DNA from: JAURFX01 sp038125265
GTDB taxonomy: Bacteria; Pseudomonadota; Gammaproteobacteria; Steroidobacterales; Rariloculaceae
Direction of reading: 5' to 3'
NCBI GenBank assembly: GCA_038125265.1
Contig: JAYPDM010000015.1
Span: 1-31,388, forward strand
DNA length: 31,388 nucleotides
In this document: piece after piece, positions 1-8,824 of the stretch
How positions within the stretch are numbered: the stretch's first letter is position 1
Layout of the letters: each line of letters begins with the position of its first letter
Notes under the pieces: generated by a model
Databases searched by the model: none
The model's input: the letters and a program-made list of their open reading frames with translations, nothing else
Told to the model about the DNA's origin: nothing
Program-made: the position numbers and the translations under genes

Positions 1-1215
<1,215 letters not shown>

Positions 1216-1233
1216 ATTTTAAAGGGTTAAATC

Positions 1234-1270
1234 CTAAGCGTTGACTAAAAAAATTCAGTGAGACGCTTAG
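1234..1270 (-). repeat. Inverted repeat in the 16S leader
   Basis: CTAAGCGT (1234-1241) and ACGCTTAG (1263-1270) are a perfect 8-base inverted repeat with a 21-base loop, just upstream of the mature 16S 5' end. In the leader RNA this could form a local hairpin near the processing site. In E. coli the processing stem instead pairs sequences flanking both ends of 16S; the 3' flank is outside this window, so that pairing cannot be tested here. Confidence 0.5.
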
Positions 1271-1286
1271 TACTAAATCAGCATAA

Positions 1287-1297
1287 GCGCCCACACA
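1287..1297 (-). promoter_or_regulatory. rRNA leader boxC-like element
   Basis: The minus strand reads TGTGTGGGCGC, close to the boxC of E. coli rRNA leaders (TGTGTGGGC). It lies 15 bases downstream of boxA in the direction of transcription, as expected for a boxA-boxC leader. Confidence 0.6.
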
Positions 1298-1312
1298 AGT
1301 CGTATGAGCCAA

Positions 1313-1326
1313 ATTGTCAAAGAGCA
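1313..1326 (-). promoter_or_regulatory. rRNA antitermination boxA
   Basis: The minus strand reads TGCTCTTTGACAAT, which differs at one base from the E. coli rRNA boxA core (TGCTCTTTAACA). BoxA RNA is bound by NusB and NusE (S10) to build the antitermination complex that lets polymerase cross the long untranslated rRNA genes. The position in the leader, about 100 bases upstream of 16S, is typical. Confidence 0.9.
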
Positions 1327-1340
1327 ATCTTCAAGCACAC

Positions 1341-1378
1341 AAAAAAATTTCCGCCTAGATCTAGGCAACAACAAATTT
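1341..1378 (-). terminator. Hairpin with T-run in the rRNA leader (terminator-like or boxB-like)
   Basis: The perfect palindrome GCCTAGATCTAGGC (1353-1366) can fold as a 5-pair stem with a GATC loop, extended by two G-U pairs. It is flanked by the self-complementary arms AAATTT at 1373-1378 and 1345-1350, and a T-run follows on the minus strand. It lies between the rRNA promoter and boxA, and also downstream of tyrS, which is transcribed toward it. It could terminate tyrS transcripts, or act as the leader stem-loop (boxB) that precedes boxA in E. coli. Only structure is visible; function is inferred. Confidence 0.4.
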
Positions 1379-1403
1379 GAATTGTGGCGAAGTTGAGGTA
1401 GCG

Positions 1404-1431
1404 ATTATACGCTCAATAGGGCTTCGTGCAA
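1404..1431 (-). promoter_or_regulatory. rRNA operon promoter
   Basis: On the minus strand a -35 element TTGCAC (1426-1431) and a perfect -10 TATAAT (1404-1409) are separated by 16 bases. A/T-rich sequence just upstream (about 1432-1452) resembles an UP element, though it overlaps the end of tyrS. Transcription would start near 1397, giving a leader of about 180 bases that contains the hairpin, boxA and boxC before 16S. A 16-base spacer is also typical of strong rRNA P1 promoters. Confidence 0.8.
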
Positions 1432-1448
1432 GTAATTTTTAGCTAATT

Positions 1449-2648
1449 TTAGTTTTTTTTCAGCTGGACCTTGCAGACCTTTTTTTTACCAACTTGAATA
1501 ATATATTCACCGGGGAAATCTAAAGCCAAATTAATGTCAGTGACTCTCTCTTGACCCACGGATACCGCTCCTTGCGAAATCAGCCTTCTTCCTTCAGAAG
1601 TGCTAGAAGCAAAACCAATATGTTTAATTAGAAAGCATATTAGATTTAGTTGATTTTTTTCATCGACACTTAGCTTATAGGTTTCAAGATTTTCAGGGAT
1701 TATGCCCTTTTGAAATTGTTGTATGAAATTCTCATGTTGCAATTTAGCTTCACCAACATCATAGAATCGAGTAACGATTTCTTTTGCAAGCTCGAACTTA
1801 ATATCTCTTGGATTCTTTCCTTTTTGGACTTCGGCCTTAAGTTGACTGATTTCATTTATAGTTTTTGCACTTAATAACTCAAAATATCTCCACATCAATT
1901 CATCCGAGATAGACATAACCTTGCCAAACATATCTTTAGGGTGCTCATCAATGCCGATGTAATTATCTAAAGATTTTGACATTTTATTTACTCCATCTAG
2001 ACCTTCAAGAAGCGGTAAGGTCATGGCAATTTGAGGGTCTTGCCCGTAAGCTTGTTGCAGATGCCTCCCTACCAGCAAGTTAAACTTTTGATCAGTTCCA
2101 CCGAGCTCTACATCTGCATTCAGAGCTACAGAGTCATAGCCCTGTACAAGTGGATATAATATTTCATGCAAATGAATGGTCTGTTCTTCTCGCATCCTTT
2201 TTGAGAAGTCATCTCTTTCAATCATCCGAGCAAGGGTATATTTTGCAGTAAGTTTGATAAAATCATGCGGAGTCAACTTTGACATCCATGAATTATTAAA
2301 CTCAATTCTTGTTAATTTTGGATCTAAAATTTTAAATACTTGCTCAGTATAAGTTTTTGCATTTGCATTTATTTCATTTTCGTTCAGTGGCTTTCTTGTA
2401 ATATTTTTGCCTGTTGGATCACCAATCAGTCCAGTAAAATCGCCAATAAGAAAAATGACCTCATGACCAAGATCCTGAAATTGTCTTAACTTCTGAATAA
2501 GCACAGTATGGCCTAAATGAAGATCTGGAGCGGTTGGATCAAACCCTGCCTTAACTCTCAGCGGTCTACCTAGCTTTAATTTCTGCGCAAGACCATCCTC
2601 AGGTAAGATCTCTTCAACGCCTCTTTTTAGTTCTTCTAACTGGTTCAT
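1449..2648 (-). CDS. tyrS: Tyrosine--tRNA ligase
   Basis: Charges tRNA-Tyr with tyrosine in the cytoplasm (class I aminoacyl-tRNA synthetase). The 399-residue product has the HIGH-type motif HLGH at residues 44-47, the nucleotide-binding loop KMSKS at 222-226, and a C-terminal S4-like RNA-binding domain from about 335 (EGRRLISQGAVSVG). The HLGH form and the length of about 400 fit the TyrZ-type subgroup found in Pseudomonas. The gene reads toward the 16S rRNA gene, and its last bases overlap the A/T-rich sequence upstream of the rRNA promoter. It is divergent from anmK; a perfect TATAAT lies at 2674-2679 on its strand, but no good -35 is seen. No T-box leader is present, since only about 20 bases would precede the start codon. 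Confidence 0.97.
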   Translation of the reverse strand: MNQLEELKRGVEEILPEDGLAQKLKLGRPLRVKAGFDPTAPDLHLGHTVLIQKLRQFQDLGHEVIFLIGDFTGLIGDPTGKNITRKPLNENEINANAKTYTEQVFKILDPKLTRIEFNNSWMSKLTPHDFIKLTAKYTLARMIERDDFSKRMREEQTIHLHEILYPLVQGYDSVALNADVELGGTDQKFNLLVGRHLQQAYGQDPQIAMTLPLLEGLDGVNKMSKSLDNYIGIDEHPKDMFGKVMSISDELMWRYFELLSAKTINEISQLKAEVQKGKNPRDIKFELAKEIVTRFYDVGEAKLQHENFIQQFQKGIIPENLETYKLSVDEKNQLNLICFLIKHIGFASSTSEGRRLISQGAVSVGQERVTDINLALDFPGEYIIQVGKKKVCKVQLKKN

Positions 2649-2713
2649 AATTAAATACTTAAGAATAAAGAGTATTATAAGTCTTCAGTTTGCATAAGCC
2701 TATAATGAAAGAT

Positions 2714-3799
2714 ATGGAAAATAAACTCTTCATCGGAGTAATGTCAGGCACCAGTCTTGATGGTATTGACTGTGTACTGGTTCGCTTTGAAAAAAGTGAG
2801 ATTGAGATTATTGATAAAAAATTTATCCCCTATGAGGAAAAACTCCGTCATGCACTCATAGATCTAACCCAAAATGATCGTTTTTTTCTCTCTCGCTTGG
2901 TTAGGTTGAGCAATGAAGTGGGTACTGCTTATGGAAATGCAATCAATGAAATTATTGTTGAAAACCAAATTAGCAAGAAAAAAATTGAAGCTGTTGGTAT
3001 CTCAGGTCAAACCCTACTCCACCAACCAACTTTAGATAGGCCATATACATTTCAAATTGGAAACATATCAAAAGTACATGCATTGACCTCATTAAATCTG
3101 ATCTATGATTTTAGGGTAACTGATATGAATAATGGCGGTCATGGAGCTCCATTATTACCTGCTTTTTTTGATCATATAAAAAGTAAAAATTTTATTTATC
3201 TAAATATTGGGGGAATTGCCAATATCTCTTTTAAATTGGATAAAAATTATGTTGGCTACGACTGTGGGCCGGGTAATACATTAATTGATCTATGTGCTCA
3301 AAAATTTTTAAACCTGCCTTATGATCCAGACGGAGCACATGCTAAACAAGGAGAAGTTGACAAAGTTATATTAGATAAAATGCTAGATGATGCTTACTTT
3401 AAGTTACCTTCTCCTAAGTCGACAGGGACAGACTACTTTAATCAGAACTGGGTTTCGGAATTTTTTCAGAAAGAAATATCTAATTTAGATTTTTTGGCGA
3501 CCGTTACGGAGCTTACTGCTAAAAGTATTGCTGGCGAGATCAATGCTATTAATTCGGAACATGAAAAGGTTATTGTTTATGGTGGGGGCTCTCACAACAC
3601 ATTTTTGATCAACCGTATTAAGGAAAATTTAAAAAATTATGATGTAGTCAGTTCAGAGCTTATAGGACTAGACCCAGACTATGTTGAGGCTATTGCATTT
3701 GCATGGCTTGCTAAAGAGCGTGTTCAAAATAAGACTATCGATCTCACTCAGATTACAGGATCAAGAAGCATTGCATTGCTTGGAGAATGCTACTTATAA
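2714..3799 (+). CDS. anmK: Anhydro-N-acetylmuramic acid kinase
   Basis: Converts 1,6-anhydro-MurNAc and ATP to MurNAc-6-phosphate in cell-wall recycling. The N-terminus carries the family signature GVMSGTSLDGID; NNGGHGAPL (about residues 140-150), the phosphate-loop-like DCGPGNTLID and the C-terminal YGGGSHN and LDPDYVEAIAFAW stretches also match. I chose the ATG at 2714 because it gives 361 residues and the same N-terminal spacing to GTS as E. coli AnmK. The frame is open upstream to ATG 2705 and TTG 2690. No strong Shine-Dalgarno is visible for any of them. With ampD and ampE nearby, the window holds several recycling genes. The stop lies 1 base from the convergent erpA stop. Confidence 0.95.
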   Translation: MENKLFIGVMSGTSLDGIDCVLVRFEKSEIEIIDKKFIPYEEKLRHALIDLTQNDRFFLSRLVRLSNEVGTAYGNAINEIIVENQISKKKIEAVGISGQTLLHQPTLDRPYTFQIGNISKVHALTSLNLIYDFRVTDMNNGGHGAPLLPAFFDHIKSKNFIYLNIGGIANISFKLDKNYVGYDCGPGNTLIDLCAQKFLNLPYDPDGAHAKQGEVDKVILDKMLDDAYFKLPSPKSTGTDYFNQNWVSEFFQKEISNLDFLATVTELTAKSIAGEINAINSEHEKVIVYGGGSHNTFLINRIKENLKNYDVVSSELIGLDPDYVEAIAFAWLAKERVQNKTIDLTQITGSRSIALLGECYL

Positions 3800-3800
3800 A

Positions 3801-4133
3801 TTAGGCTGCAAATGAGGAACCACAACCGCAAGTCGTCGAGGCATTAGGATTTCTAATGACAAATTGTGCACCAGAAAGGTCTTCTTTAAAGTCAATCTCG
3901 GCTCCTTTCAAGTATTGAACGCTCATTGGATCGACCAATAAAGAAACTCCATCAGTAATAATTTCTGAATCTCCATCTTGGGCTGATTCATCAAACGTAA
4001 AGCCATACTGGAAACCCGAACATCCTCCGCCTTGAATATATACTCTTAGTTTAAGGTCGGTATTACCTTCTTTATCAATGAGCTCTCTTACCTTTCCAGC
4101 TGCAGAGCTTGTAAAATTTATCACGGGTTGCAT
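3801..4133 (-). CDS. erpA: A-type iron-sulfur cluster insertion protein ErpA
   Basis: Carries and delivers Fe-S clusters to apoproteins, essential in E. coli for isoprenoid synthesis (IspG/IspH). The 110-residue product matches the family length and has the three conserved cysteines: one in GGGCSGFQYGF (about residue 38) and two in the C-terminal CGCGSSF. The C-terminus and the chromosomal neighbourhood next to anmK and tyrS favour ErpA over IscA, which would sit in an isc cluster. It is the last gene of the minus-strand group; its start lies 8 bases after the bactofilin stop, so the two are probably cotranscribed. Confidence 0.95.
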   Translation of the reverse strand: MQPVINFTSSAAGKVRELIDKEGNTDLKLRVYIQGGGCSGFQYGFTFDESAQDGDSEIITDGVSLLVDPMSVQYLKGAEIDFKEDLSGAQFVIRNPNASTTCGCGSSFAA

Positions 4134-4141
4134 GTTGCTAA

Positions 4142-4600
4142 TTAATAATCTTCAGTTGATTCAAAATTTTCATAGAGGTCGGTACTGTCGTCTTCATTAG
4201 AATCATAAGATTCTTCATGATGATCGCCCGCAGAACGGATTAAGTTACCGGTGACTTCTGCACCTAATGCAAGTTGAATGTTGTTGTATTCAATATTGCC
4301 CAAAACTCTCGCAGATGATCCACATTCAACGATATTTTTTGCCACTATGTTCCCTTTTACAACACCATTGATGATAACTTTTGTACCAATGATATTTCCC
4401 TCAACATATCCCTGCTCAGAGATTCTTATGCTGCTGTCACCCTTCATATTTTTTAAGTCACCGACTAAGGAGCCCTCAATCGTGATTTCTGAATCAGTTT
4501 CGATATCTCCAAAAATCTTAGTCGTCTGACTGATAACTGTAGCTGTTCCTGATTTCATAGGCTTTACCTGTGTTTCAACTGTCTCTTTTTTTCCGAACAT
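4142..4600 (-). CDS. Bactofilin family cytoskeletal protein
   Basis: Bactofilins polymerise without nucleotide into filaments and often organise cell-wall enzymes or cell shape (BacA in Caulobacter, CcmA in Helicobacter). The 152-residue product has the central right-handed beta-helix typical of DUF583, with repeating hydrophobic/glycine turns (GDIETDSEITIEGSLVGDL, then VEGNIIGTKVIINGVVKGNI) at about residues 30-120. It is flanked by a polar N-terminal tail and an acidic, disordered C-terminus rich in D, E and S. It has no signal peptide and no membrane segment. A 52-base A/T-rich gap separates it from rppH, so it may have its own promoter. Family assignment is firm; the cellular role here is unknown. 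Confidence 0.9.
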   Translation of the reverse strand: MFGKKETVETQVKPMKSGTATVISQTTKIFGDIETDSEITIEGSLVGDLKNMKGDSSIRISEQGYVEGNIIGTKVIINGVVKGNIVAKNIVECGSSARVLGNIEYNNIQLALGAEVTGNLIRSAGDHHEESYDSNEDDSTDLYENFESTEDY

Positions 4601-4652
4601 AATTAACTAAATAATGCTAAATATAACAATAATCAATGACTTATCCTAGATA

Positions 4653-5135
4653 TTAGTGAGACGAAATACGATTTAAATGCTTCAATGCATGCTTATATAC
4701 ATTCTGTTTAAAGCTTATGACACGATTTGCTGGCTCCCAATAATCAATCCATTCGTATCGATCAAATTCAGGCACATCTGCAATCGCTAAATCTGGGGTA
4801 GCTTTTTGATTTGATAGTTCCAATAGATACCATTTCTGTTTTTGACCTAAACAAAGTGGCTTTTTTCTGTAATTAATCAAATCTTTTGGTAATTTGTAAA
4901 AGAATAACCTTGAAGAAGAGGCTATTATTTTTACGTCATCTTTTGTCAGGCCAATCTCTTCATAAAGCTCCCGATACATGGCCTCCTTATAGGTCTCACC
5001 CGAATGGACCCCACCCTGAGGGAATTGCCAGCCCTGATCATTAATACGTCGCCCAATCAGCACTTTAAGCTCATTATTTCTCAAAACAATACAGACATTC
5101 TTTCTAAAACCTCGTCTATCGATACAGTCTCTCAT
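4653..5135 (-). CDS. rppH: RNA pyrophosphohydrolase (Nudix)
   Basis: Removes pyrophosphate from the 5' triphosphate end of mRNA, which triggers RNase E-dependent decay. The 160-residue product carries a perfect Nudix box at residues 41-63: G41, E47, R55-E56, E59-E60, G62. RRGFRKNVCIVL at the N-terminus and the GWQFPQGG stretch before the box are characteristic of RppH. The start codon overlaps the tyrA stop by 4 bases (ATGA), indicating translational coupling. In many gammaproteobacteria rppH is followed by ptsP; here a bactofilin gene follows instead. Confidence 0.95.
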   Translation of the reverse strand: MRDCIDRRGFRKNVCIVLRNNELKVLIGRRINDQGWQFPQGGVHSGETYKEAMYRELYEEIGLTKDDVKIIASSSRLFFYKLPKDLINYRKKPLCLGQKQKWYLLELSNQKATPDLAIADVPEFDRYEWIDYWEPANRVISFKQNVYKHALKHLNRISSH

Positions 5136-6229
5136 TTTCTTTTGAGTCCCTCAGCTTCTTTTCTGGCGTTAAGCATTAGATTTATAAATTCAGGCTCCTT
5201 TCCCTTTGAGATAATCTCCCTAACATCCTCTAAGGTTTCTATAAAATTACTTAAGGGTTCTGCCCCAAAATTATTTAATTTTTGAATTTCATAATAAAGC
5301 TTTGGACTCTCCGATATAACTTTTGTGGCGACTTCTAGCTGAGCATCAAAAGTAGTTGAAGAAATATTATTGAGTCTAGGGAGATTTTCATTACTTCTAA
5401 CCAAGGTCTCCAAAAAGGCAATATTGATTATGTGCGACAGACCTAAAATATATCCCATTAATTTGTCATGCTCATCAAGACTGAGATGAACTGTATTGAC
5501 CATCGTTGAGGCAAACAAGTCTTGAGCACAATTCGCAGCCTCAGAATTGCCAACATCAATGATCACGATATGTTTCTGGGACAACATCTTTGTGTCCGGT
5601 CCAAACATTGGGTGGACTGAGGCAACTTTATAACCCTTTTTAGCCAGAGAAGTTAGCGATTCTTTAACTGGGCTTTTCAATGAAGCAATGTCAATAATAA
5701 GAGCATCAGTTTTTACATGACTAATTTTTTCAATAACAGTTTTTGTTGAAGACAGTGGAGTACAAATACATATGAGATCAAAATTTAAATTACTTTGATC
5801 AAGATCTAAAAACTTATCGCCCTCAGTTTGATTGCTGTCCGAGATAAGGACTTTATATCCCTGAGAAGACAGAAAATCATCCATCCATTGACCCATCTTA
5901 CCAAGCCCTCCAATAACCAAAGCGGACTTGCCTCTTCCAGCATCTAAACTGTTTAACTTAATTTTTTCTTGCTTGCTAAGAGAGCTTTCTATAAGCAAAT
6001 ACATAACTTTCTCAATCATGTCAGGATTGATTTTCGTACTCTTTGCAGATTCTCTCGCCCTTTCTATTACCCTTTTCTCACGACTAAAGTCACGAATAGG
6101 TAACCCCTTAGAAAGCTTATAATTGACAACCTCCTCAACTATTTTTTCTCTTTCAGCAATCAGTGAAATTAACTCATCATCAAGTTCAGAGATTCTTATT
6201 CTTATTTTTTCTAGGTCCATAAACGACAT
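5132..6229 (-). CDS. tyrA: Bifunctional chorismate mutase / prephenate dehydrogenase (T-protein)
   Basis: Catalyses chorismate to prephenate and then NAD-dependent oxidative decarboxylation to 4-hydroxyphenylpyruvate, in tyrosine synthesis. Residues 5-90 form an AroQ-type chorismate mutase with the expected polar residues R27, K38, D47, R50, E51 and Q87. Residues 103-365 form the dehydrogenase, with a Rossmann start IGGLGKMG (106-113) and HPMFGPD, the substrate-site signature. Total length 365 is close to the E. coli T-protein (373). The N-terminus could begin at M1 (6229) or M4 (6220); neither has a clear ribosome-binding site. It heads a minus-strand group with rppH and is divergent from pdxH. 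Confidence 0.95.
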   Translation of the reverse strand: MSFMDLEKIRIRISELDDELISLIAEREKIVEEVVNYKLSKGLPIRDFSREKRVIERARESAKSTKINPDMIEKVMYLLIESSLSKQEKIKLNSLDAGRGKSALVIGGLGKMGQWMDDFLSSQGYKVLISDSNQTEGDKFLDLDQSNLNFDLICICTPLSSTKTVIEKISHVKTDALIIDIASLKSPVKESLTSLAKKGYKVASVHPMFGPDTKMLSQKHIVIIDVGNSEAANCAQDLFASTMVNTVHLSLDEHDKLMGYILGLSHIINIAFLETLVRSNENLPRLNNISSTTFDAQLEVATKVISESPKLYYEIQKLNNFGAEPLSNFIETLEDVREIISKGKEPEFINLMLNARKEAEGLKRK

Positions 6230-6272
6230 TTAAAGGTAATAAAGATCGGAATTCAATAACTTAATCTTTATG

Positions 6273-6278
6273 TATAAT
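6273..6278 (+). promoter_or_regulatory. Putative -10 element for pdxH
   Basis: A perfect TATAAT lies 16 bases upstream of the pdxH ATG at 6295, in the 65-base gap shared with the divergent tyrA. No convincing -35 hexamer is found at 16-18 bases spacing, so this rests on the -10 alone. Confidence 0.35.
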
Positions 6279-6294
6279 AATTATCACAATCATC

Positions 6295-6930
6295 ATGTTA
6301 ATTAATGCTCAATCTAATCCTTTAATTATTATTAAAGCTTGGCTTTTAGACGCTGCAAATAGTAGCGATATGCGGTATCCAAATGCATTTTGTTTATCCA
6401 CATCGACGGATTCTCTTCCAGACTCAAGAATTGTACTTTACAAATTATTCAATGATGAGCATGGATATCTCTCCTTTTTCACTAATTATGAGTCTAAAAA
6501 GGGTTTAGATTTAGAGGTGAATAATGCAGCAGCAGCTGTTTTTTACTGGGATAAATTAGGTCGTCAATTAAGATTAAAAGGTAAATGCGTTAAATCGCCG
6601 GGATCTGAAAGTGACGATTATTTTGCCTCAAGGCCAATCTTGAACCAATTGAATGCAAAGCTAAGCCAGCAGAGTCAACCCATTGAATCGCTCAAGATCT
6701 TAAACGACAAGTTAATTGCTGAACAAGATGCAATCCAAAAAAATGATATCTCTTTAGTTCAAAGACCTAACCACTGGGGAGGATTTAGGTTATACTTCTC
6801 GTCAGTTGAATTTTGGGAAGAAGGCGAAGGACGCTTCCACGAAAGATACATATTCCAAAGAGCTATAAGTTTTGATTCGAAAGATAATTTAGAGTCAACG
6901 AATTGGAAATTTTCTATACTTCAACCTTAA
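6295..6930 (+). CDS. pdxH: Pyridoxamine/pyridoxine 5'-phosphate oxidase
   Basis: FMN-dependent enzyme oxidising PNP or PMP to the cofactor pyridoxal 5'-phosphate. The 211-residue product shows the FMN-binding stretch SRIVLYK and FTNYESKKG in the N-terminal split-barrel, then RQLRLKGK, the RP..NQ segment matching RPRDSQIG of E. coli, and the C-terminal WGGFR...EFWEEGEGRFHER..FQR, which forms the substrate pocket. The ATG at 6295 is the first in frame, and the length is close to that of E. coli PdxH (218). It is followed after 3 bases by the adenosyltransferase gene, so the two are probably cotranscribed. The window also carries yggS, which handles PLP. Confidence 0.95.
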   Translation: MLINAQSNPLIIIKAWLLDAANSSDMRYPNAFCLSTSTDSLPDSRIVLYKLFNDEHGYLSFFTNYESKKGLDLEVNNAAAAVFYWDKLGRQLRLKGKCVKSPGSESDDYFASRPILNQLNAKLSQQSQPIESLKILNDKLIAEQDAIQKNDISLVQRPNHWGGFRLYFSSVEFWEEGEGRFHERYIFQRAISFDSKDNLESTNWKFSILQP

Positions 6931-6933
6931 AAA

Positions 6934-7470
6934 ATGGCGAGATTAACTAAAATATATACAAGAACTGGCGATGCGGGGACTACCTCACTAGGCAATGGAG
7001 AGCGAGTCTCAAAAAATGATCCTAGAATCAATCTCTGCGGGGATCTTGACGAGTGTAATTCTTCTATTGGGATTCTTATTGAGAATGTTCAATCAAAGGA
7101 TGTTTTGACTTTTCTATCTCAGGTACAAAATGATCTATTTGATATTGGGGCACAAGTGACCTTTCCAGATTATCAAGCAATCAGTCAAGATAAAATTGAT
7201 TATTTGGAGTCCTACTTGGATGGCTTGAATGCTGAACTCAAGCCTTTGGAGGAGTTTGTAAAACCTCGTGGCCCAAATGGAGCCGCCTACTGTCATTTAA
7301 GCAGAAGCATTGCAAGGAGATGCGAGAGAACTGCTTGGGAATTAAAATCTACTCAAGAGCTCGATAAGAATATTTTAATTTATTTAAATCGCCTTTCAGA
7401 TTGTTTGTTCGTTCTAGCTAGATCACTTTGTGAAAGGGACAGCGCTCCTGAAATGTGGACCAAGAATTAG
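6934..7470 (+). CDS. Cob(I)alamin adenosyltransferase, PduO type
   Basis: Transfers the adenosyl group of ATP to cob(I)alamin to make adenosylcobalamin. The 178-residue product has the ATP-binding N-terminal motif YTRTGDAGTTSLGNGERVSK (residues 8-27), then DECNSSIG, and the conserved helix RRCERTAWEL followed by YLNRLSDCLFVLARSL near the C-terminus, which in PduO/MMAB enzymes binds cobalamin and ATP. It implies that the organism uses or salvages B12, but no B12-dependent enzyme or transporter lies in the window. It overlaps the convergent ampE stop by 4 bases. Confidence 0.93.
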   Translation: MARLTKIYTRTGDAGTTSLGNGERVSKNDPRINLCGDLDECNSSIGILIENVQSKDVLTFLSQVQNDLFDIGAQVTFPDYQAISQDKIDYLESYLDGLNAELKPLEEFVKPRGPNGAAYCHLSRSIARRCERTAWELKSTQELDKNILIYLNRLSDCLFVLARSLCERDSAPEMWTKN

Positions 7471-8255
7471 ATTGTCCATCCAAAAAGCGTCATTAAGCTA
7501 ATTATCACTAACCACAAAAAGATGCCTCTCTTACATACTTGCTGTAAGCGTATGCGACGTTGTATTTCTGTAGCGCTCTCTTCACTATAAATAATCTCTT
7601 CAAGTAAGCTGGGGTCGAATTTATCAAGCAAAGAAATCTCAGATTGACTTATATTTTTATGTATCAGGCTGAGCCCTTTATCAAAATTAGCAACTAATGA
7701 TAATGAGAGCAAAACTACAACTTTGACAGGAAAATTTAGATAACGAAAAAGATTAATCTCCAATTGATCCGGATCATTTTTTAGCAAAAATTGATTGGTA
7801 AGAAAATAAAAGATAGCTAAAAGTGGTCCAAATAATACAAACCAAAAAATGGGTCCAAAAAAACCAGAAATAATTTTATTAAAATCATGTGAGGTATCAG
7901 TCAGCTCATCGTTATCTTCTAAATTTTTTAAAAAAAAGGTAGCAATATCTGGGTTAATTATTGCTATACATATCAGCAATGAGAATAAGAAAAAAAGCAA
8001 TGACCAATTGACGGAAAAAAGCACCAAAAGAGCATTAGTCGTTCCTGTACTGGATATAACTATGAGAAATAAAAAAATTGCAACAAAAGGAAAAATCAAT
8101 TGAAACCAAATTTTAGATAATGAAGAACTTTGTTTAGGTAATATTTTTTCAAGCTTTCTTAGATACCAATCATAGGCTAGAACACCTATGTAATTATTAG
8201 GAATGAGTCTGCTTAAATAGATCAAAATGAGCAAAGTGATAATAATGAGTTTCAT
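7467..8255 (-). CDS. ampE: AmpE-like inner-membrane protein
   Basis: Inner-membrane protein of poorly defined role, classically linked to beta-lactamase regulation and paired with ampD. The 262-residue product has about four hydrophobic segments: residues 1-18, about 48-70, about 78-100, about 130-155, plus a C-terminal one at about 245-262. The segment GFFGPIFWFVLFGPLLAIFY lines up with the AmpE LAPLFWLIVGGTWGP region, and the final helix ends with a short polar tail as in AmpE. Sequence identity is low, so the call leans on layout and on the 4-base ATGA overlap with the ampD stop. Length is slightly under E. coli AmpE (284). Confidence 0.8.
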   Translation of the reverse strand: MKLIIITLLILIYLSRLIPNNYIGVLAYDWYLRKLEKILPKQSSSLSKIWFQLIFPFVAIFLFLIVISSTGTTNALLVLFSVNWSLLFFLFSLLICIAIINPDIATFFLKNLEDNDELTDTSHDFNKIISGFFGPIFWFVLFGPLLAIFYFLTNQFLLKNDPDQLEINLFRYLNFPVKVVVLLSLSLVANFDKGLSLIHKNISQSEISLLDKFDPSLLEEIIYSEESATEIQRRIRLQQVCKRGIFLWLVIISLMTLFGWTI

Positions 8256-8821
8256 TTATATTTCTGAATAAGTTTCTTTAAATAATCCCATTTGAAGTAT
8301 TTGCCTGGGTCTTTTTTTCTTTTTGGAGCAATATCTGAATGTCCAATTATATCAGTCTCGGTGAGTGAGGAATAATATCTTGATAGGCAAATAATAACTT
8401 TAGCCAATGTATGATATTGTCGATCCTCAAAAGCATCAGTATCAATTCCCTCAAGCTCAATGCCAATAGAAAAATCATTACAATTTTCACGCCCAAGATA
8501 ATTGGATTCTCCGGCATGCCAGGCACGTTTATCCAAGGGAACAAACTGATAAAGCTCACCTTTTCTATTAATGAAAAGGTGACTTGAGACTCTCAAATGG
8601 ATGATTTCTGAAAAATAAGGATGATCATTTTCGTTGAGATTATTTTGAAAGAAATCAATCACCTCATGACCCCCATAGATGGCGGGAGGAAGGCTGATGC
8701 AATGGATAACGACTAACTCTATTTCAGTATTTGTAGGCCTATCATCATAGTTAGGCGATGGCATAAACTGACTTGGAATAATTAATCCCTTTTCAATATC
8801 TACCTTATAATTAGTTATCAC
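8252..8821 (-). CDS. ampD: 1,6-anhydro-N-acetylmuramyl-L-alanine amidase AmpD
   Basis: Cytoplasmic zinc amidase that cleaves the peptide from anhydroMurNAc during cell-wall recycling. The 189-residue product has the zinc ligands H40 (VVIHC), H161 (GHSDIAP) and D171 (DPG), the catalytic glutamate in GIELEG (about 122) and K169, and the AmpD signature RAWHAGESNYLGRENCNDFS. There is no signal peptide, which fits AmpD rather than periplasmic amidases. The start is a GTG at 8821; no other in-frame start lies before the conserved MPSPNYDDRP, so it is well fixed. It sits only 3 bases from the divergent rsmE start codon. Confidence 0.96.
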   Translation of the reverse strand: MITNYKVDIEKGLIIPSQFMPSPNYDDRPTNTEIELVVIHCISLPPAIYGGHEVIDFFQNNLNENDHPYFSEIIHLRVSSHLFINRKGELYQFVPLDKRAWHAGESNYLGRENCNDFSIGIELEGIDTDAFEDRQYHTLAKVIICLSRYYSSLTETDIIGHSDIAPKRKKDPGKYFKWDYLKKLIQKYK

Positions 8822-8824
8822 ATT

